From Iocasia fonsfrigidae (GTDB lineage: Bacteria > Bacillota > Halanaerobiia > Halanaerobiales > DTU029): a stretch of 64,000 nucleotides of DNA. Positions 52,826 to 62,026 of this stretch are shown in pieces. The stretch spans positions 1,220,137 through 1,284,136 of the forward strand of contig NZ_CP046640.1 of NCBI RefSeq assembly GCF_017751145.1, in the 5' to 3' direction. Position 1 is the first letter of the stretch. Each line of letters starts with the position of its first letter. The notes beneath the pieces were generated by a model, which made no database searches, was not told the origin of the DNA, and saw only the letters and a list, made by a program, of their open reading frames with translations. A program made the translations under genes and the position numbers.

Positions 52826-53614
52826 ATGACAGAGGGGGTTGATTTTCGAGAAGATAATATTGAGGATATCAGGGAGAGAAACATTCAGCAGGAGATATTT
52901 ATTAGCAGTCCACTGGATTTAAAGATGATCAGAGCTCTAAAAAAGACTACCCCGGCCAGGATTGCTGTGGGGAGATCAGGACCGCGCTATAAAACCAGTA
53001 CCCTTTTAAGGTTTCGGGCAGACCATGCTGCAGCCAGGGATTCGGTAATCAGTAAAACAGACCAAAGGGTAATTGAGGGAATGAATCTTTTTTCTGTTAA
53101 GACTTTATGCCGTGATAAGGAAGAATACTTAACCAGGCCGGACCTGGGGCGCAAATTTTCAGAGGAGACGATAAGTTTGATCAAAGAGAGGTGTATCTAT
53201 CAGCCGGATGTACAGATTGTAGTTGGTGATGGATTGAGTTCAAAATCAATCGAGGCCAATGCCAGGGATGTTCTTCTTTCTTTAACAGCAGGGCTTAAAT
53301 TATATGAAATCAGTGTCGGCACCCCCTTTTTTATTAAGTATGCCCGGGTAGCGGCCATGGATTATATCTCAGAGGCTTTACAAGCGAAGGTTACCTGTAT
53401 TTTGATCGGGGAGAGACCAGGCCTGGCTACTGCCCAAAGTATGTCTGCCTATCTGGCTTATGAAGCTAAGGTTGGTATGGTAGAAAACAGGAGAACGGTA
53501 GTATCCAATATTCATCAGGATGGTACTCCTCCAGTTGAGGCCGGAGCCTATCTGGTAAGTATTATCCAGCAGATGTTATTTCAGCAAGCTAGTGGTCTGG
53601 AACTACAATTATAA
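52826..53614 (+). CDS. eutC: Ethanolamine ammonia-lyase small subunit
   Basis: 262 residues. Conserved stretches are RIAVGRSGPRYKTSTLLRFRADHAAARDSV, VQIVVGDGLSSKSIEANA, GTPFFIKYARVAAMD and ILIGERPGLATAQSMSAYLA. The N-terminal extension is short and lacks an obvious microcompartment-targeting helix, which agrees with the absence of shell genes here. AAAGGGGGAG precedes the start. Cobalamin is bound at the EutB-EutC interface. Confidence 0.95.
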   Translation: MTEGVDFREDNIEDIRERNIQQEIFISSPLDLKMIRALKKTTPARIAVGRSGPRYKTSTLLRFRADHAAARDSVISKTDQRVIEGMNLFSVKTLCRDKEEYLTRPDLGRKFSEETISLIKERCIYQPDVQIVVGDGLSSKSIEANARDVLLSLTAGLKLYEISVGTPFFIKYARVAAMDYISEALQAKVTCILIGERPGLATAQSMSAYLAYEAKVGMVENRRTVVSNIHQDGTPPVEAGAYLVSIIQQMLFQQASGLELQL

Positions 53615-53646
53615 CGCATACTTACTTCTGTAAAGGTTGTGTTTTT

Positions 53647-55086
53647 ATGAATAGTTTAAAAGGATTTTGCCAGGAATATACAAAACTTAGTGCCGGGGAT
53701 ATAGCGATACTGGAAAAATATCAGGCTTCTTTGCAATCTATTGCTGATTTAAATAAAGCAGATGTTTTTATCGATTGTTTAATGAAAGATAGTAAGAAGG
53801 CAATTGTAGTTGCGGAAGCTAAACCCGAAAATAGTAGTTCAATCTACTATGATGCTTCCTGGTTAGGGGAAGGGGTATCCCAGCAGAATGAGCCTGGTGT
53901 TTTTCATACTATGTGGACCGGCCAGGATTCCCATAATACCTTGGGCAGAGCAGTTACAGAAAATAAGGTTTTATATAATGAAGGAATGATAATCAGACAG
54001 TCGGTAGTACCAATTAAAAATGGTGAGCAGGTAATTGCCTGTTTAATCATGGAAAAGAACATTGAAAAACAGGTTGAGCGGGAAAAGGAATATGAGATTT
54101 TTAAATATGCGGCTGATATGTTAAGTGAAAGTTTCCATGAAGTAGTGATCAGGGATGGCAATCTAATCTCCCATTTATATGAAGGGTTAATTATTACTAA
54201 TGTAGAGGGTAAAGTGGTTTTCGTCAACCCCAATGCAGAAAAAATTCTTGCTAAAATTGGTACAACTGTACGGCCTTATAATAATATCTATTTTGGTGAA
54301 CTGGCCTTTAATATTGGTTTTGATGAAATCAAAGAAACTAAGGAGAAAAAGATTAAAGAGCTTTCACTGCAAAATCTGGTTCTACAGTTAAAATGTATCC
54401 CGATTACTTCAGCTGAGGAAGAGATTGGTTTTATATTTTTGATCAGGGATATTACTGAGATTAAAGACAAGGAGAGGGAATTAATACTGAAATCTACGGC
54501 GATCAAAGAGATTCATCATCGGGTAAAAAATAACCTGCAGACAGTGGCGACCCTTTTAAGACTTCAGATGAGAAAACACAAGGATAGAGAGCTGAAAGAT
54601 CTGTTAAATCAAAGTATCAACCGGATTATGAGTATTTCAGTTATTTATCAATTGTTATGTAGTGAGGGTAATCAGATTTTAAACTTGAAGATGATTCTGA
54701 AAAAAATAATCGATATTAATACCAGGGGAATTATGGCAGATGAGCAAAAAATCCTTACAGAGATAAGTGGTCAGGATATTATGCTGGATTCAGATAAAGC
54801 TACAACTGTAGCCTTGATTGTAAATGAACTTATTCAAAATAGTCTAAAACATGCCTTTCAGGATCAGGATGAAGGGTTTATTAAAGTTAAAATTGTTGAA
54901 GATTCCGGATTGGTTAGTATTGTTGTTCATGATAATGGTAGAGGCATTCAGGAAGATGAAATATCTGAGAATAGTAATCTAGGCTTAAAAATAGTTAATA
55001 CCTTGATTAAGGAAAAATTAAAGGGAAACATTGATATAAAATCAAATTACGGTACAGAAACTATTATTGAATTTAGTAATTTTTAA
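53647..55086 (+). CDS. eutW: Sensor histidine kinase EutW
   Basis: 479 residues, no transmembrane helix, so a cytosolic sensor. Residues 1-150 are the H_kinase_N sensor region typical of EutW. A PAS domain follows (near 175-275), then HisKA_2 with IKEIHHRVKNNLQTVATLLRLQ (phospho-His near 290) and an HATPase with VNELIQNSLKHAF and DNGRGI. It phosphorylates EutV when ethanolamine and cobalamin are available. It lies downstream of the structural genes, 32 bp after eutC. Confidence 0.92.
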   Translation: MNSLKGFCQEYTKLSAGDIAILEKYQASLQSIADLNKADVFIDCLMKDSKKAIVVAEAKPENSSSIYYDASWLGEGVSQQNEPGVFHTMWTGQDSHNTLGRAVTENKVLYNEGMIIRQSVVPIKNGEQVIACLIMEKNIEKQVEREKEYEIFKYAADMLSESFHEVVIRDGNLISHLYEGLIITNVEGKVVFVNPNAEKILAKIGTTVRPYNNIYFGELAFNIGFDEIKETKEKKIKELSLQNLVLQLKCIPITSAEEEIGFIFLIRDITEIKDKERELILKSTAIKEIHHRVKNNLQTVATLLRLQMRKHKDRELKDLLNQSINRIMSISVIYQLLCSEGNQILNLKMILKKIIDINTRGIMADEQKILTEISGQDIMLDSDKATTVALIVNELIQNSLKHAFQDQDEGFIKVKIVEDSGLVSIVVHDNGRGIQEDEISENSNLGLKIVNTLIKEKLKGNIDIKSNYGTETIIEFSNF

Positions 55087-55201
55087 GATATTTTAACTGG
55101 AGGTGATTATTAATAAATATTGGACTAAAGTTTATGTGAACTAGCTAGAAATTGATTATTATTCTGACTATCAAATATTTTAAGAACAGGGGGCAAAGAT
55201 A

Positions 55202-56629
55202 ATGAATGATTTACAGGAAGGAAAACAGATGGAAAGGGGTATCAGCTTTCTGGGGCTGGTAACCCTGGCAAGTGGGACTGTAACAGGTGTAGGCTTTTTG
55301 ATGATGAGTGGTGATATTGTCAGTCATGTAGGGAGTTTTAATCTGGTGGTTACATATATAGTAGGCATGATGGCGGAAATATTTGCTATGTTGGCTGCTG
55401 CTACCCTGGCATCTAGTTATCCATCAGCTGGTAGTGTGGTAACCTATGCCCGCAAGGTATTAAATAATCATACCCTGGGTTTTCTGGCAGCCTGCGCACT
55501 ATGGCTAGGTATGATAGCTATTGATGGAGCAGAATTGATGGCTTTAGGAAGGTATATATATTATTTCCTACCTCAAATGGATTACTACTGGTGGGGGGTT
55601 ATTGTCACAATAGTTTTTATTGCTATCAATTTATTAGGAGTCTCGATGACTTCTAAAACTCAGTCTATTTTAGGTTTGGTTATGTGGTCTGGTCTGATGT
55701 CTGTACCTCTTATTGTTTTGTCAAGTGGGCAGACAGATATTTCTTACTGGCAGACTTTCCAGGAGACGATTGGTTTTAATGACTGGATGACAGCTATTTT
55801 CTTTGGGGTTTATTGTTATGTTGGTTTTGTAACTATTCTACCAGCAGCAGAGGAGACTGTTGAACCGGAGATCAGGATTCCCAAGGCAATGTTGGTAGGT
55901 ACATTGATAACTGGTTTTTTCTATATTGCCGGGGGTTTAGCAATTACGACTTTGAGGCCTACTTCAGAATTGCTGGCTTTGGCTGATAATGGGCCCTTTG
56001 CCAGTGTCTGGGTTAAAGCGATGGAGGTTATTTGGAATGGTAAAGGGGCAGTCTGGATGAATTCTATTGCTATTATTACCTCTTTAACAACTGCCAATGC
56101 CTGTGTCTATGGTGGGGCTAGAATGCTGTATGGTATGGCCAGAGAAAGACAGTTGCCTGAATCTTTCAGAAAGATAAGCGAAAGATTTAGAATACCGATT
56201 ATTCCGATTATTGTAACTGGAGGGGCTATTCTATTTTGTGTATTAACCGGGGCTATAAGGATAGTATCAGTAATAGCCAATTTTGTATTCTTCCCGCTCT
56301 GGGGTATAATTGGACTGGCTTCTTATAAAAACCTATCTAATAAATTAAAAGCTGGTGGTAAGTTAAGTGATAAGATACCTTTTTATATCCCTGGTGGAAG
56401 GCTCTGGCCGGTAGTTACTATTATTATGGCAGTTGCTTTTACCATAATTACCTTTCTGGCTACTGATGATGTTATCTTTGGTGGGGGAATAACGGTAGTT
56501 TTCTTTGTAGTGATGTGGCTCTATTATATCCTGTGGAATAAGTATAATAAAAACAAAGGAATAGATATTGTTACAGAAGCAGAGAAATATGAAACAATTA
56601 AGGCTGATGTCCAGAGTTGGGAGGCATAG
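55202..56629 (+). CDS. eat: Ethanolamine permease (APC superfamily)
   Basis: 475 residues, 12 transmembrane helices of the amino acid-polyamine-organocation type: MERGISFLGLVTLASGTVTGVGFLMMSG at the start, FFGVYCYVGFVTILPAAEETVEP near 205 and NACVYGGARMLYGMAR near 300. It resembles the Eat-type ethanolamine transporter and is unrelated to EutH. Its place at the end of the eut operon supports ethanolamine uptake. GGGGGCAAAGATA precedes the ATG. A gap of 115 bp after eutW leaves room for separate control. Confidence 0.85.
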   Translation: MNDLQEGKQMERGISFLGLVTLASGTVTGVGFLMMSGDIVSHVGSFNLVVTYIVGMMAEIFAMLAAATLASSYPSAGSVVTYARKVLNNHTLGFLAACALWLGMIAIDGAELMALGRYIYYFLPQMDYYWWGVIVTIVFIAINLLGVSMTSKTQSILGLVMWSGLMSVPLIVLSSGQTDISYWQTFQETIGFNDWMTAIFFGVYCYVGFVTILPAAEETVEPEIRIPKAMLVGTLITGFFYIAGGLAITTLRPTSELLALADNGPFASVWVKAMEVIWNGKGAVWMNSIAIITSLTTANACVYGGARMLYGMARERQLPESFRKISERFRIPIIPIIVTGGAILFCVLTGAIRIVSVIANFVFFPLWGIIGLASYKNLSNKLKAGGKLSDKIPFYIPGGRLWPVVTIIMAVAFTIITFLATDDVIFGGGITVVFFVVMWLYYILWNKYNKNKGIDIVTEAEKYETIKADVQSWEA

Positions 56630-56659
56630 TTAATTTGTTATCATAGTTATATATATATT

Positions 56660-56706
56660 AATCGTTGTTCCATTTCTTTAGTAAGGGAAATGGGGCAACG
56701 ATTTTG
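56660..56706. terminator. Terminator between eat and menG
   Basis: AATCGTTG...CCATTTC pairs with GAAATGG...CAACGATT, followed by TTTTG on the plus strand. It overlaps the last codons of the convergent menG gene and serves both directions. Confidence 0.8.
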
Positions 56707-57451
56707 TTCCTTCTACTATGGCTACTATTCCACCGCAGAGATTATGGTATTTAACATTAATTAAGCCTGAACTACGAAACAGTTCAGCTAATTGCTTTTG
56801 GGTGATAAAGGCCCTAGCTGATTCATAAAGATACTGGTAGGCTTTTTTATAAGAAGAAAATATTTTAGCAATGGGTGGTATTATTATTTTAAAAAGGTAC
56901 CAGTAAAGGTCTTTGAAAATAGGTATTTCGGGGTGTGCCATATCCAGAGAGATGACTTTTGCCCCTGGTTTAACAACCCGTCTCATTTCTTGGATGGCAA
57001 GTTGAAGATCGGAAACATTACGTAGACCCCAGGCAACTGTAGCACAGTCAAAGGTGTTTTCTTGAAATGGTATATTTAAGACATTTCCATTTATTAGCTT
57101 GATTACCTGTTCTAGATTATTACTATGTGTTCTTTTTCTGGCTAAAGCTAACATGTTAGCAGCAAAATCAATCCCAATTATTGTGCCACTTGAACCTACA
57201 GCATGAGCCAGCTCTATTGTTAAGATACCTGTTCCACAACAAAGGTCTAATCCCTTATCACCACTTCTAATTCCACTATAGTTAACCACTAACTTCCGCC
57301 AGTATCTATCTAACCCCATAGTCATTAGGGTATTCATCAAGTCATATTTATGTACTGCTGAATTAAAGATATCCAATACTATTTTTTCTTTGTTTTCTTT
57401 ACTTGAGTTTTTTATTAAACACCTGTCCCTAGTCTTTTCCTTCTTTTTCAA
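56678..57451 (-). CDS. menG: Demethylmenaquinone methyltransferase UbiE/MenG
   Basis: 257 residues. Family marks are FNSAVHKYDLMNTLMTMGLDRYWRK, the SAM motif GLDLCCGTGILTIELA, DCATVAWGLRNV and VISLDMAHPE. It would perform the last methylation in menaquinone synthesis. In a fermentative anaerobe this implies some quinone use or a different acceptor; no other men genes are in the window. The ATG lies after TTGAAAAAG with a weak ribosome binding site, and the true start could be nearer KENKEKIVLDIF. Confidence 0.88.
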   Translation of the reverse strand: MKKKEKTRDRCLIKNSSKENKEKIVLDIFNSAVHKYDLMNTLMTMGLDRYWRKLVVNYSGIRSGDKGLDLCCGTGILTIELAHAVGSSGTIIGIDFAANMLALARKRTHSNNLEQVIKLINGNVLNIPFQENTFDCATVAWGLRNVSDLQLAIQEMRRVVKPGAKVISLDMAHPEIPIFKDLYWYLFKIIIPPIAKIFSSYKKAYQYLYESARAFITQKQLAELFRSSGLINVKYHNLCGGIVAIVEGTKSLPHFPY

Positions 57452-57760
57452 GAAAATTCAACTCCAAATTATTATTTTTTTTACTATTCTTAATATAGTT
57501 TTACCACCAGCTTCTTTAATTATGTTGCTATAATACAAACAGGGGAGTAGACTTAAAACTAGAAAAAAATGTTATTTTAGCAGGATTAGTGCATAGGATT
57601 GTAGAATATATAAATAGGAAAAAACATCTAAGCAACTCAAATTCACTCAGCAAGTCAAGTCTGGCTAAGCTTCGTGAATTTCGCAAATGCCTGGTACGTT
57701 ATACGGCACGACTGACTTAAGTTGTTAAAAACAAAAGAAAGAATTCTTGGGAGGTAAAAA
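57452..57760. other. Intergenic region
   Basis: It holds the divergent promoters of menG and the deacylase gene and AT-rich sequence. I see no gene and no clear hairpin. TTGGGAGG at 57747 is the ribosome binding site for 57761. Confidence 0.4.
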
Positions 57761-58243
57761 ATGACTAATGAAGAAAAGGAAGTAATAGATCTACTTGAGA
57801 ATCTTGAGATTGAGTATAAAAGAGTAGAACATCCGCCAGTTTTTACAGTTGTGGAAGCAAAAAAGAGATGTGAAATTGAAGGAACAGGTTGCAAAAATTT
57901 ATTTTTAAAAACCAATAAAAATTATTATTTGACTATAATTGAAGATTCTAAAAGAGCAGATTTAAAAGGTATATCAAAACAATTAAAAATATCTAGATTA
58001 TCTTTTGCTAATGAAGAAGAATTAGCTGATTTATTAGGTTTAAAACCAGGGGAAGTAACTCCTTTTGGATTAATTAAAGATATAGATAATGAAGTTATAG
58101 TTATAGTTGATAATGAATTAGAAGATTCTAATTTTGTCTCATTTCATCCTAATGTTAATACGTCTACATTGACATTAAAATATAATGATTTTGAAAAGTT
58201 TTTAGATTGGACGGGAAATACAATTGTTAAAACAATAGTTTAA
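57761..58243 (+). CDS. YbaK/ProX-type aminoacyl-tRNA deacylase
   Basis: 160 residues of the YbaK/EbsC superfamily, ProX (PrdX) branch: YKRVEHPPVFTVVEAKKRCE at the start, GTGCKNLFLKTNKNYYLTII, the lysine/arginine region RADLKGISKQL, LGLKPGEVTPFGLI and NFVSFHPNVNTSTLTL. These proteins hydrolyse mischarged Ala-tRNA(Pro). Base composition is more AT-rich than the eut genes. GGGAGG precedes the ATG. Confidence 0.92.
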   Translation: MTNEEKEVIDLLENLEIEYKRVEHPPVFTVVEAKKRCEIEGTGCKNLFLKTNKNYYLTIIEDSKRADLKGISKQLKISRLSFANEEELADLLGLKPGEVTPFGLIKDIDNEVIVIVDNELEDSNFVSFHPNVNTSTLTLKYNDFEKFLDWTGNTIVKTIV

Positions 58244-58277
58244 GTGAAAAAAATATATTAAAAAGGAAGAGAGAAAA

Positions 58278-58316
58278 ATGATTAAATATAGAAAATTAAC
58301 AAAAAATGATATTTAA
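58278..58316 (+). pseudogene. GNAT acetyltransferase stub
   Basis: AAAAGGAAGAGAGAAAA precedes an ATG giving MIKYRKLTKNDI then TAA. NEIAED follows in the next frame. This is the usual opening of a GNAT protein cut after 12 residues. The 58320-58469 stretch contains nothing else. Confidence 0.45.
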
Positions 58317-58469
58317 TGAAATTGCAGAAGATAATAGCTATATTCTGGCAGTTTGCATATATAAATATAATATTAATATATATCAATATACATCATAGGT
58401 AATACGTAATACAGCTAAAACAAGTACTGAATTGATAAGTTTAAAATAATTTGTTTGTAGGAGGATAAA

Positions 58470-59255
58470 ATGTTTAAACATCATGAAGAAACAATTAGTA
58501 ATATTACTAAAAAATTAAGAAAAAGAGATGATATATTAGCAGTGATAGTGTGCGGTTCTATTGCCCATGGTTTTGAAACTGAATTATCAGATGTTGATAT
58601 AATGATAGTAATTTCCGATGAAAATTATAAAAAACGAAAAGAATCAGGAGATATTCATTACTACGAAAAGGAATCATGTACTTATGAATCTGGTTATATA
58701 GATGGTAAATATATAAGCATGGATTTTATAAATCAAGTTATAGAAAAAGGAAGTGAACCGGCAAGGTTTGCTTTTGAAGGTGCTTTTATTACCTATTCAC
58801 AGGTTTATAATTTAGATAAAAAACTAAAACAGATTATAAAGTATCCGATAAAAAAGAAGAAAGAAAATATATGTAGATTTTATGCCCAGTTTGAGGCTTG
58901 GAAATGGTATTCAGAAGAGGCAATAAAACATAAAAATGTTTATTTATTAAATCATTCTATATCTAAATTTATACTATTTGCAGGAAGGCTTATTTTGTCA
59001 TATAACGAAGTGCTGTATCCTTACCACAAATGGTTTATTAAAGTTTTAGATAGAGTTGAAAAAAAACCAATTAAAATGATAGATAAAATTAATTTATTAC
59101 TAAAAGAACCAACACATGATAATATCTCATCTCTTTATCAAGCTGTAAACGAATTTTATGATTGGGAAAAAATGAATCAAGATTGGCCGAGTGTATTTAT
59201 GCAAGATAGTGAGTTAAATTGGTTAGTTGGAAAAGTATCCATTGATGATATTTAG
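58470..59255 (+). CDS. Nucleotidyltransferase-domain protein
   Basis: 261 residues. The N-terminal nucleotidyltransferase motif is AVIVCGSIAHGFETELSDVDIMIVIS (GS...SDxD) near residues 25-50. The rest is helical (FYAQFEAWKWYSEEAIKHKN), like substrate-binding domains of aminoglycoside nucleotidyltransferase-like proteins. The reaction is unknown; antibiotic modification is possible but not supported by a specific motif. GTAGGAGG precedes the ATG. Confidence 0.8.
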   Translation: MFKHHEETISNITKKLRKRDDILAVIVCGSIAHGFETELSDVDIMIVISDENYKKRKESGDIHYYEKESCTYESGYIDGKYISMDFINQVIEKGSEPARFAFEGAFITYSQVYNLDKKLKQIIKYPIKKKKENICRFYAQFEAWKWYSEEAIKHKNVYLLNHSISKFILFAGRLILSYNEVLYPYHKWFIKVLDRVEKKPIKMIDKINLLLKEPTHDNISSLYQAVNEFYDWEKMNQDWPSVFMQDSELNWLVGKVSIDDI

Positions 59256-59477
59256 AAATTTTGAGTATTACAGTGGGGGACTGTAATATGTATAAAAATA
59301 TATTGCCGATTCCACTCCTGATGTCATTCACCCAAATTCAGGTGTCTAAGATAAGAGCTATCTAAAGTCCCCTGAACTTCGGTAATACCTGAACATTATC
59401 TGAAATTCAGCTAAAGTATAGTTTTGTAATGACTATTTTAATGTTATGTAATATTAGAGTTTAAAAAGGAGGAAATC

Positions 59478-60095
59478 ATGATAAGCTATGGATTTATATT
59501 AACATCTTTAATAGTAATTTTAATTCCAGGAACAGGAGTTATTTATACTGTTTCTATAGGGATAATGGGTAGTAAAAGAGATAGTATTGCAGCTGCAATT
59601 GGTTGTACTGTGGGAATTGTCCCACACTTGATAGCAAGTATTGTTGGTTTATCAGCAATTTTTCACATGAGCGCACTTGTTTTTCAAACAATAAAAATTG
59701 TTGGTGTTGTTTATTTACTTTATCTTGGATGGGGTATGATTAAAAATAAAGATGGTTTGGTAATCAATGAGGACTCTAAAGAAAAAAGTACTTTAAAAAT
59801 TATTGTTAAAGCAATTTTAATCAACTTATTAAATCCAAAACTTACTTTATTCTTTTTTTCATTTCTACCTCAATTTATTTTAAATAAGAACCTTGGTTAT
59901 ATATATCAAATGATCATATTGAGTATAGTTTTTATGGGATTAACTCTTATTGTATTTATTCTATATGGGATACTTGCAAATTATTTTAAGAGTTTGATTG
60001 TTACTTCCCCTAAACTAACTCTTAGAATACAGCAATTATTTGGTTTAGTTTTTATAGGGTTGGCTATTAAATTAGTACTTAGTGATGATTACTAA
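59478..60095 (+). CDS. LysE/RhtB family exporter, second copy
   Basis: 205 residues, six transmembrane helices. It has the family core LIPGTGVIYTVSIGIMGSKRDSIAAAIGCT near 15-45 and ILINLLNPKLTLFFFSFLPQFI near 120 (NPK motif). It exports an amino acid or homoserine lactone-like compound; the substrate is unknown. AAAAAGGAGG precedes the ATG. The 59256-59477 stretch before it has a short ATTACAGT/ACTGTAAT hairpin near 59265. Confidence 0.92.
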   Translation: MISYGFILTSLIVILIPGTGVIYTVSIGIMGSKRDSIAAAIGCTVGIVPHLIASIVGLSAIFHMSALVFQTIKIVGVVYLLYLGWGMIKNKDGLVINEDSKEKSTLKIIVKAILINLLNPKLTLFFFSFLPQFILNKNLGYIYQMIILSIVFMGLTLIVFILYGILANYFKSLIVTSPKLTLRIQQLFGLVFIGLAIKLVLSDDY

Positions 60096-60321
60096 TTTAT
60101 GACAGTATCAAGAATAACATCAAATTATTGAAGAAGTTTTGCTCAAGTTTTAAATCTCATATGGAGGCAAATGGTCTTAAGAATTTATGTTCCTAGCAAG
60201 AATATTATTGAAATAGGAGAATTAATGGAATATTTAGCATATAGATTATGAAAAGATGGAAGACTAAAGAAGAAATAGGAGGAATAACAAATCTGGGTAT
60301 AGAAATTTAGGGGTGTATAAA

Positions 60322-60771
60322 ATGTTCTTAAATATTGTAATTGGTTTTGTAATTCCGTGGATTTTTGGAATTTATCTCTATAAAATGGCTCCTAAAATAT
60401 TGCTTAGCATTTTTTCGTTAGGTACTGTCTTATCACATATAATCAATGCCTTTGCTGATGAACATAAAATGTGGCATCTCTTACCAGATAAATATTTATC
60501 TATAGACTATTTAATGTTTGATATCGGGTTATACGCTATTCTGCCTAGTTATATGATATTTTTTATTTATCGCTATGAACAAATGAATGGTTATATATTT
60601 GTGCTGATTTTTACTGTAATAACAACTATTTTAGAATTTTTCTGGTTCAAAATAGGTAGAGTTACTTATCATAATGGCTGGAGTATTTACCATACTTTTT
60701 TTTCTTACCTAATTCCTTATTTGCTTATCTTTATGTACTTTAAATTACTTAGAAAAGTAAAACTTTACTAA
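60322..60771 (+). CDS. Small integral membrane protein, CBO0543-like
   Basis: 149 residues with five hydrophobic helices and the loop HKMWHLLPDKYLSIDYLMFDIG. Size, helix spacing and aromatic loops resemble the protein at 17062. Function unknown. AGGGGTG is better spaced for ATG 60322 than for GTG 60313. The 60096-60321 stretch upstream holds no gene I can recognise. Confidence 0.6.
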   Translation: MFLNIVIGFVIPWIFGIYLYKMAPKILLSIFSLGTVLSHIINAFADEHKMWHLLPDKYLSIDYLMFDIGLYAILPSYMIFFIYRYEQMNGYIFVLIFTVITTILEFFWFKIGRVTYHNGWSIYHTFFSYLIPYLLIFMYFKLLRKVKLY

Positions 60772-60873
60772 CTGTTAGCAGCAGTAAGCTTAATTTATAG
60801 TATAGGGTGAAGTTAAGCTATGATACTATGGCAAACCCCAAAATGTAACTAAATAGTAAAATATATAAATTAC

Positions 60874-60902
60874 TTGACATAAATATAATATTAGAATATG
60901 AT
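60874..60902 (+). promoter_or_regulatory. Promoter of arsR
   Basis: TTGACA at 60874 and TATGAT at 60897, 17-bp spacer. The AT-rich repeats ATATATGAG and ATATATGAA just downstream may be the ArsR operator. Confidence 0.7.
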
Positions 60903-60953
60903 ATATATGAGTATAAACGGATATATGAATGCGAAAGGAATAGTGATAGTCTT

Positions 60954-61316
60954 ATGGATTTAGTCGAAATAGTAAAGGCTCTTTCACATGAAAACAGAAT
61001 AAGGATATTGAATTTGTTGAAGCAGCAGGAGTTATGTGTCTGTGAATTAGAAAGTATACTGGATGTTAACCAATCCAATGCTTCAAGGCATTTGAGCAAA
61101 TTAAAACATGAGAGACTTATAAATAGTAAGCAAAGGGCGCAATGGGTTTATTATAGCATTAATGAAGATTTATTTTCTGAACATATTTTTTTAAAGAACA
61201 TTCTTGATGAGTTAGATTCCCTGGATATTTGCCAGGGAGATAATCAAAGACTAAAAAAATACCAAGCCAGTGGCTTATCCTGTGAAGAATTGAGTGAAAA
61301 TACATTATTTAATTGA
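60954..61316 (+). CDS. arsR: ArsR-family repressor
   Basis: 120 residues with an ArsR winged helix: VEIVKALSHENRIRILNLLKQ, the metalloid-binding helix ELCVCELE near residue 25 and NQSNASRHLSKLKHERLI. The ELCVC motif is the As(III)/Sb(III) site of classic ArsR repressors. Its target is presumably the arsC gene 78 bp downstream plus itself. No arsB, acr3 or arsP transporter is in the window. Confidence 0.93.
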   Translation: MDLVEIVKALSHENRIRILNLLKQQELCVCELESILDVNQSNASRHLSKLKHERLINSKQRAQWVYYSINEDLFSEHIFLKNILDELDSLDICQGDNQRLKKYQASGLSCEELSENTLFN

Positions 61317-61393
61317 ACTTTCTAAAAACAGTAGATCTTTTTGTGGGCAAATTATGTTTATATTAATATTAAATAAAAGGGGAGGTATAACCA

Positions 61394-61795
61394 ATGAAAT
61401 ATAAAGTTGCTTTTGTTTGTATAGGAAATTCCTGTCGTAGTCAAATTGCTGAAGGATTTGCCAGAGAATATGGAAGTGATGTGCTGGAGGTTTACAGTGC
61501 AGGAACTAATCCAGCAGACCAGGTAAAACCAAATGCTGTTAAAGCTATGGAAGAGGTAGGAATTGATATTAGTGGTCAGTATCCGAAATTACTGGAAGAT
61601 ATCCCTGCTGAACTGGATATTTTGATAACCATGGGTTGTGGAGTAGAATGTCCATATGTTCCCTGTAAGGTGAGAGAAGATTGGGGACTCGATGACCCAG
61701 TTAGTAAACCAATGAATATTTTCAGGGAAACCCGGGATGTTATAGAGGGGAAAGTAAAGGAACTAATTGAAAAGGCCAGAGAAGGTAATATATAG
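61394..61795 (+). CDS. arsC: Arsenate reductase, thioredoxin-coupled
   Basis: 133 residues of the low-molecular-weight phosphatase fold: FVCIGNSCRSQIAEGFARE (C-x5-R loop, nucleophile Cys), AGTNPADQVKPNAVKAMEEVGID and GCGVECPYVPCKVREDWGLDDP with the two shuttle cysteines. It reduces arsenate to arsenite. Without an adjacent efflux gene arsenite export must depend on genes elsewhere. GGGGAGG precedes the ATG. Confidence 0.92.
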   Translation: MKYKVAFVCIGNSCRSQIAEGFAREYGSDVLEVYSAGTNPADQVKPNAVKAMEEVGIDISGQYPKLLEDIPAELDILITMGCGVECPYVPCKVREDWGLDDPVSKPMNIFRETRDVIEGKVKELIEKAREGNI

Positions 61796-61812
61796 AAAAA
61801 GGAGAGATTTTT

Positions 61813-61893
61813 ATGTTATTAATAGATACGAAAGAAGCAAATAAGTGGGTAGGTGCTAGACAGTTAAGATTATCTCAATCCTTTAAAATATAA
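61813..61893 (+). pseudogene. 26-codon gene stub after arsC
   Basis: AAAAAGGAGAGATTTTT precedes an ATG giving MLLIDTKEANKWVGARQLRL and six more residues, then TAA. Position and strong start signal suggest the beginning of a lost third gene of the arsenic operon. I do not recognise the sequence. Confidence 0.35.
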
Positions 61894-62026
61894 CATTAAG
61901 ATGGATTATAATTACTTAAAGCAGGAGAAATAATCTAAACTAAGAATATATAATATATACTAGGGAAAGAAGAATTAGAACAGACTGGTGGTCTATAGTT
62001 TTATTTGGAAAAGGGGATGATTAAAA

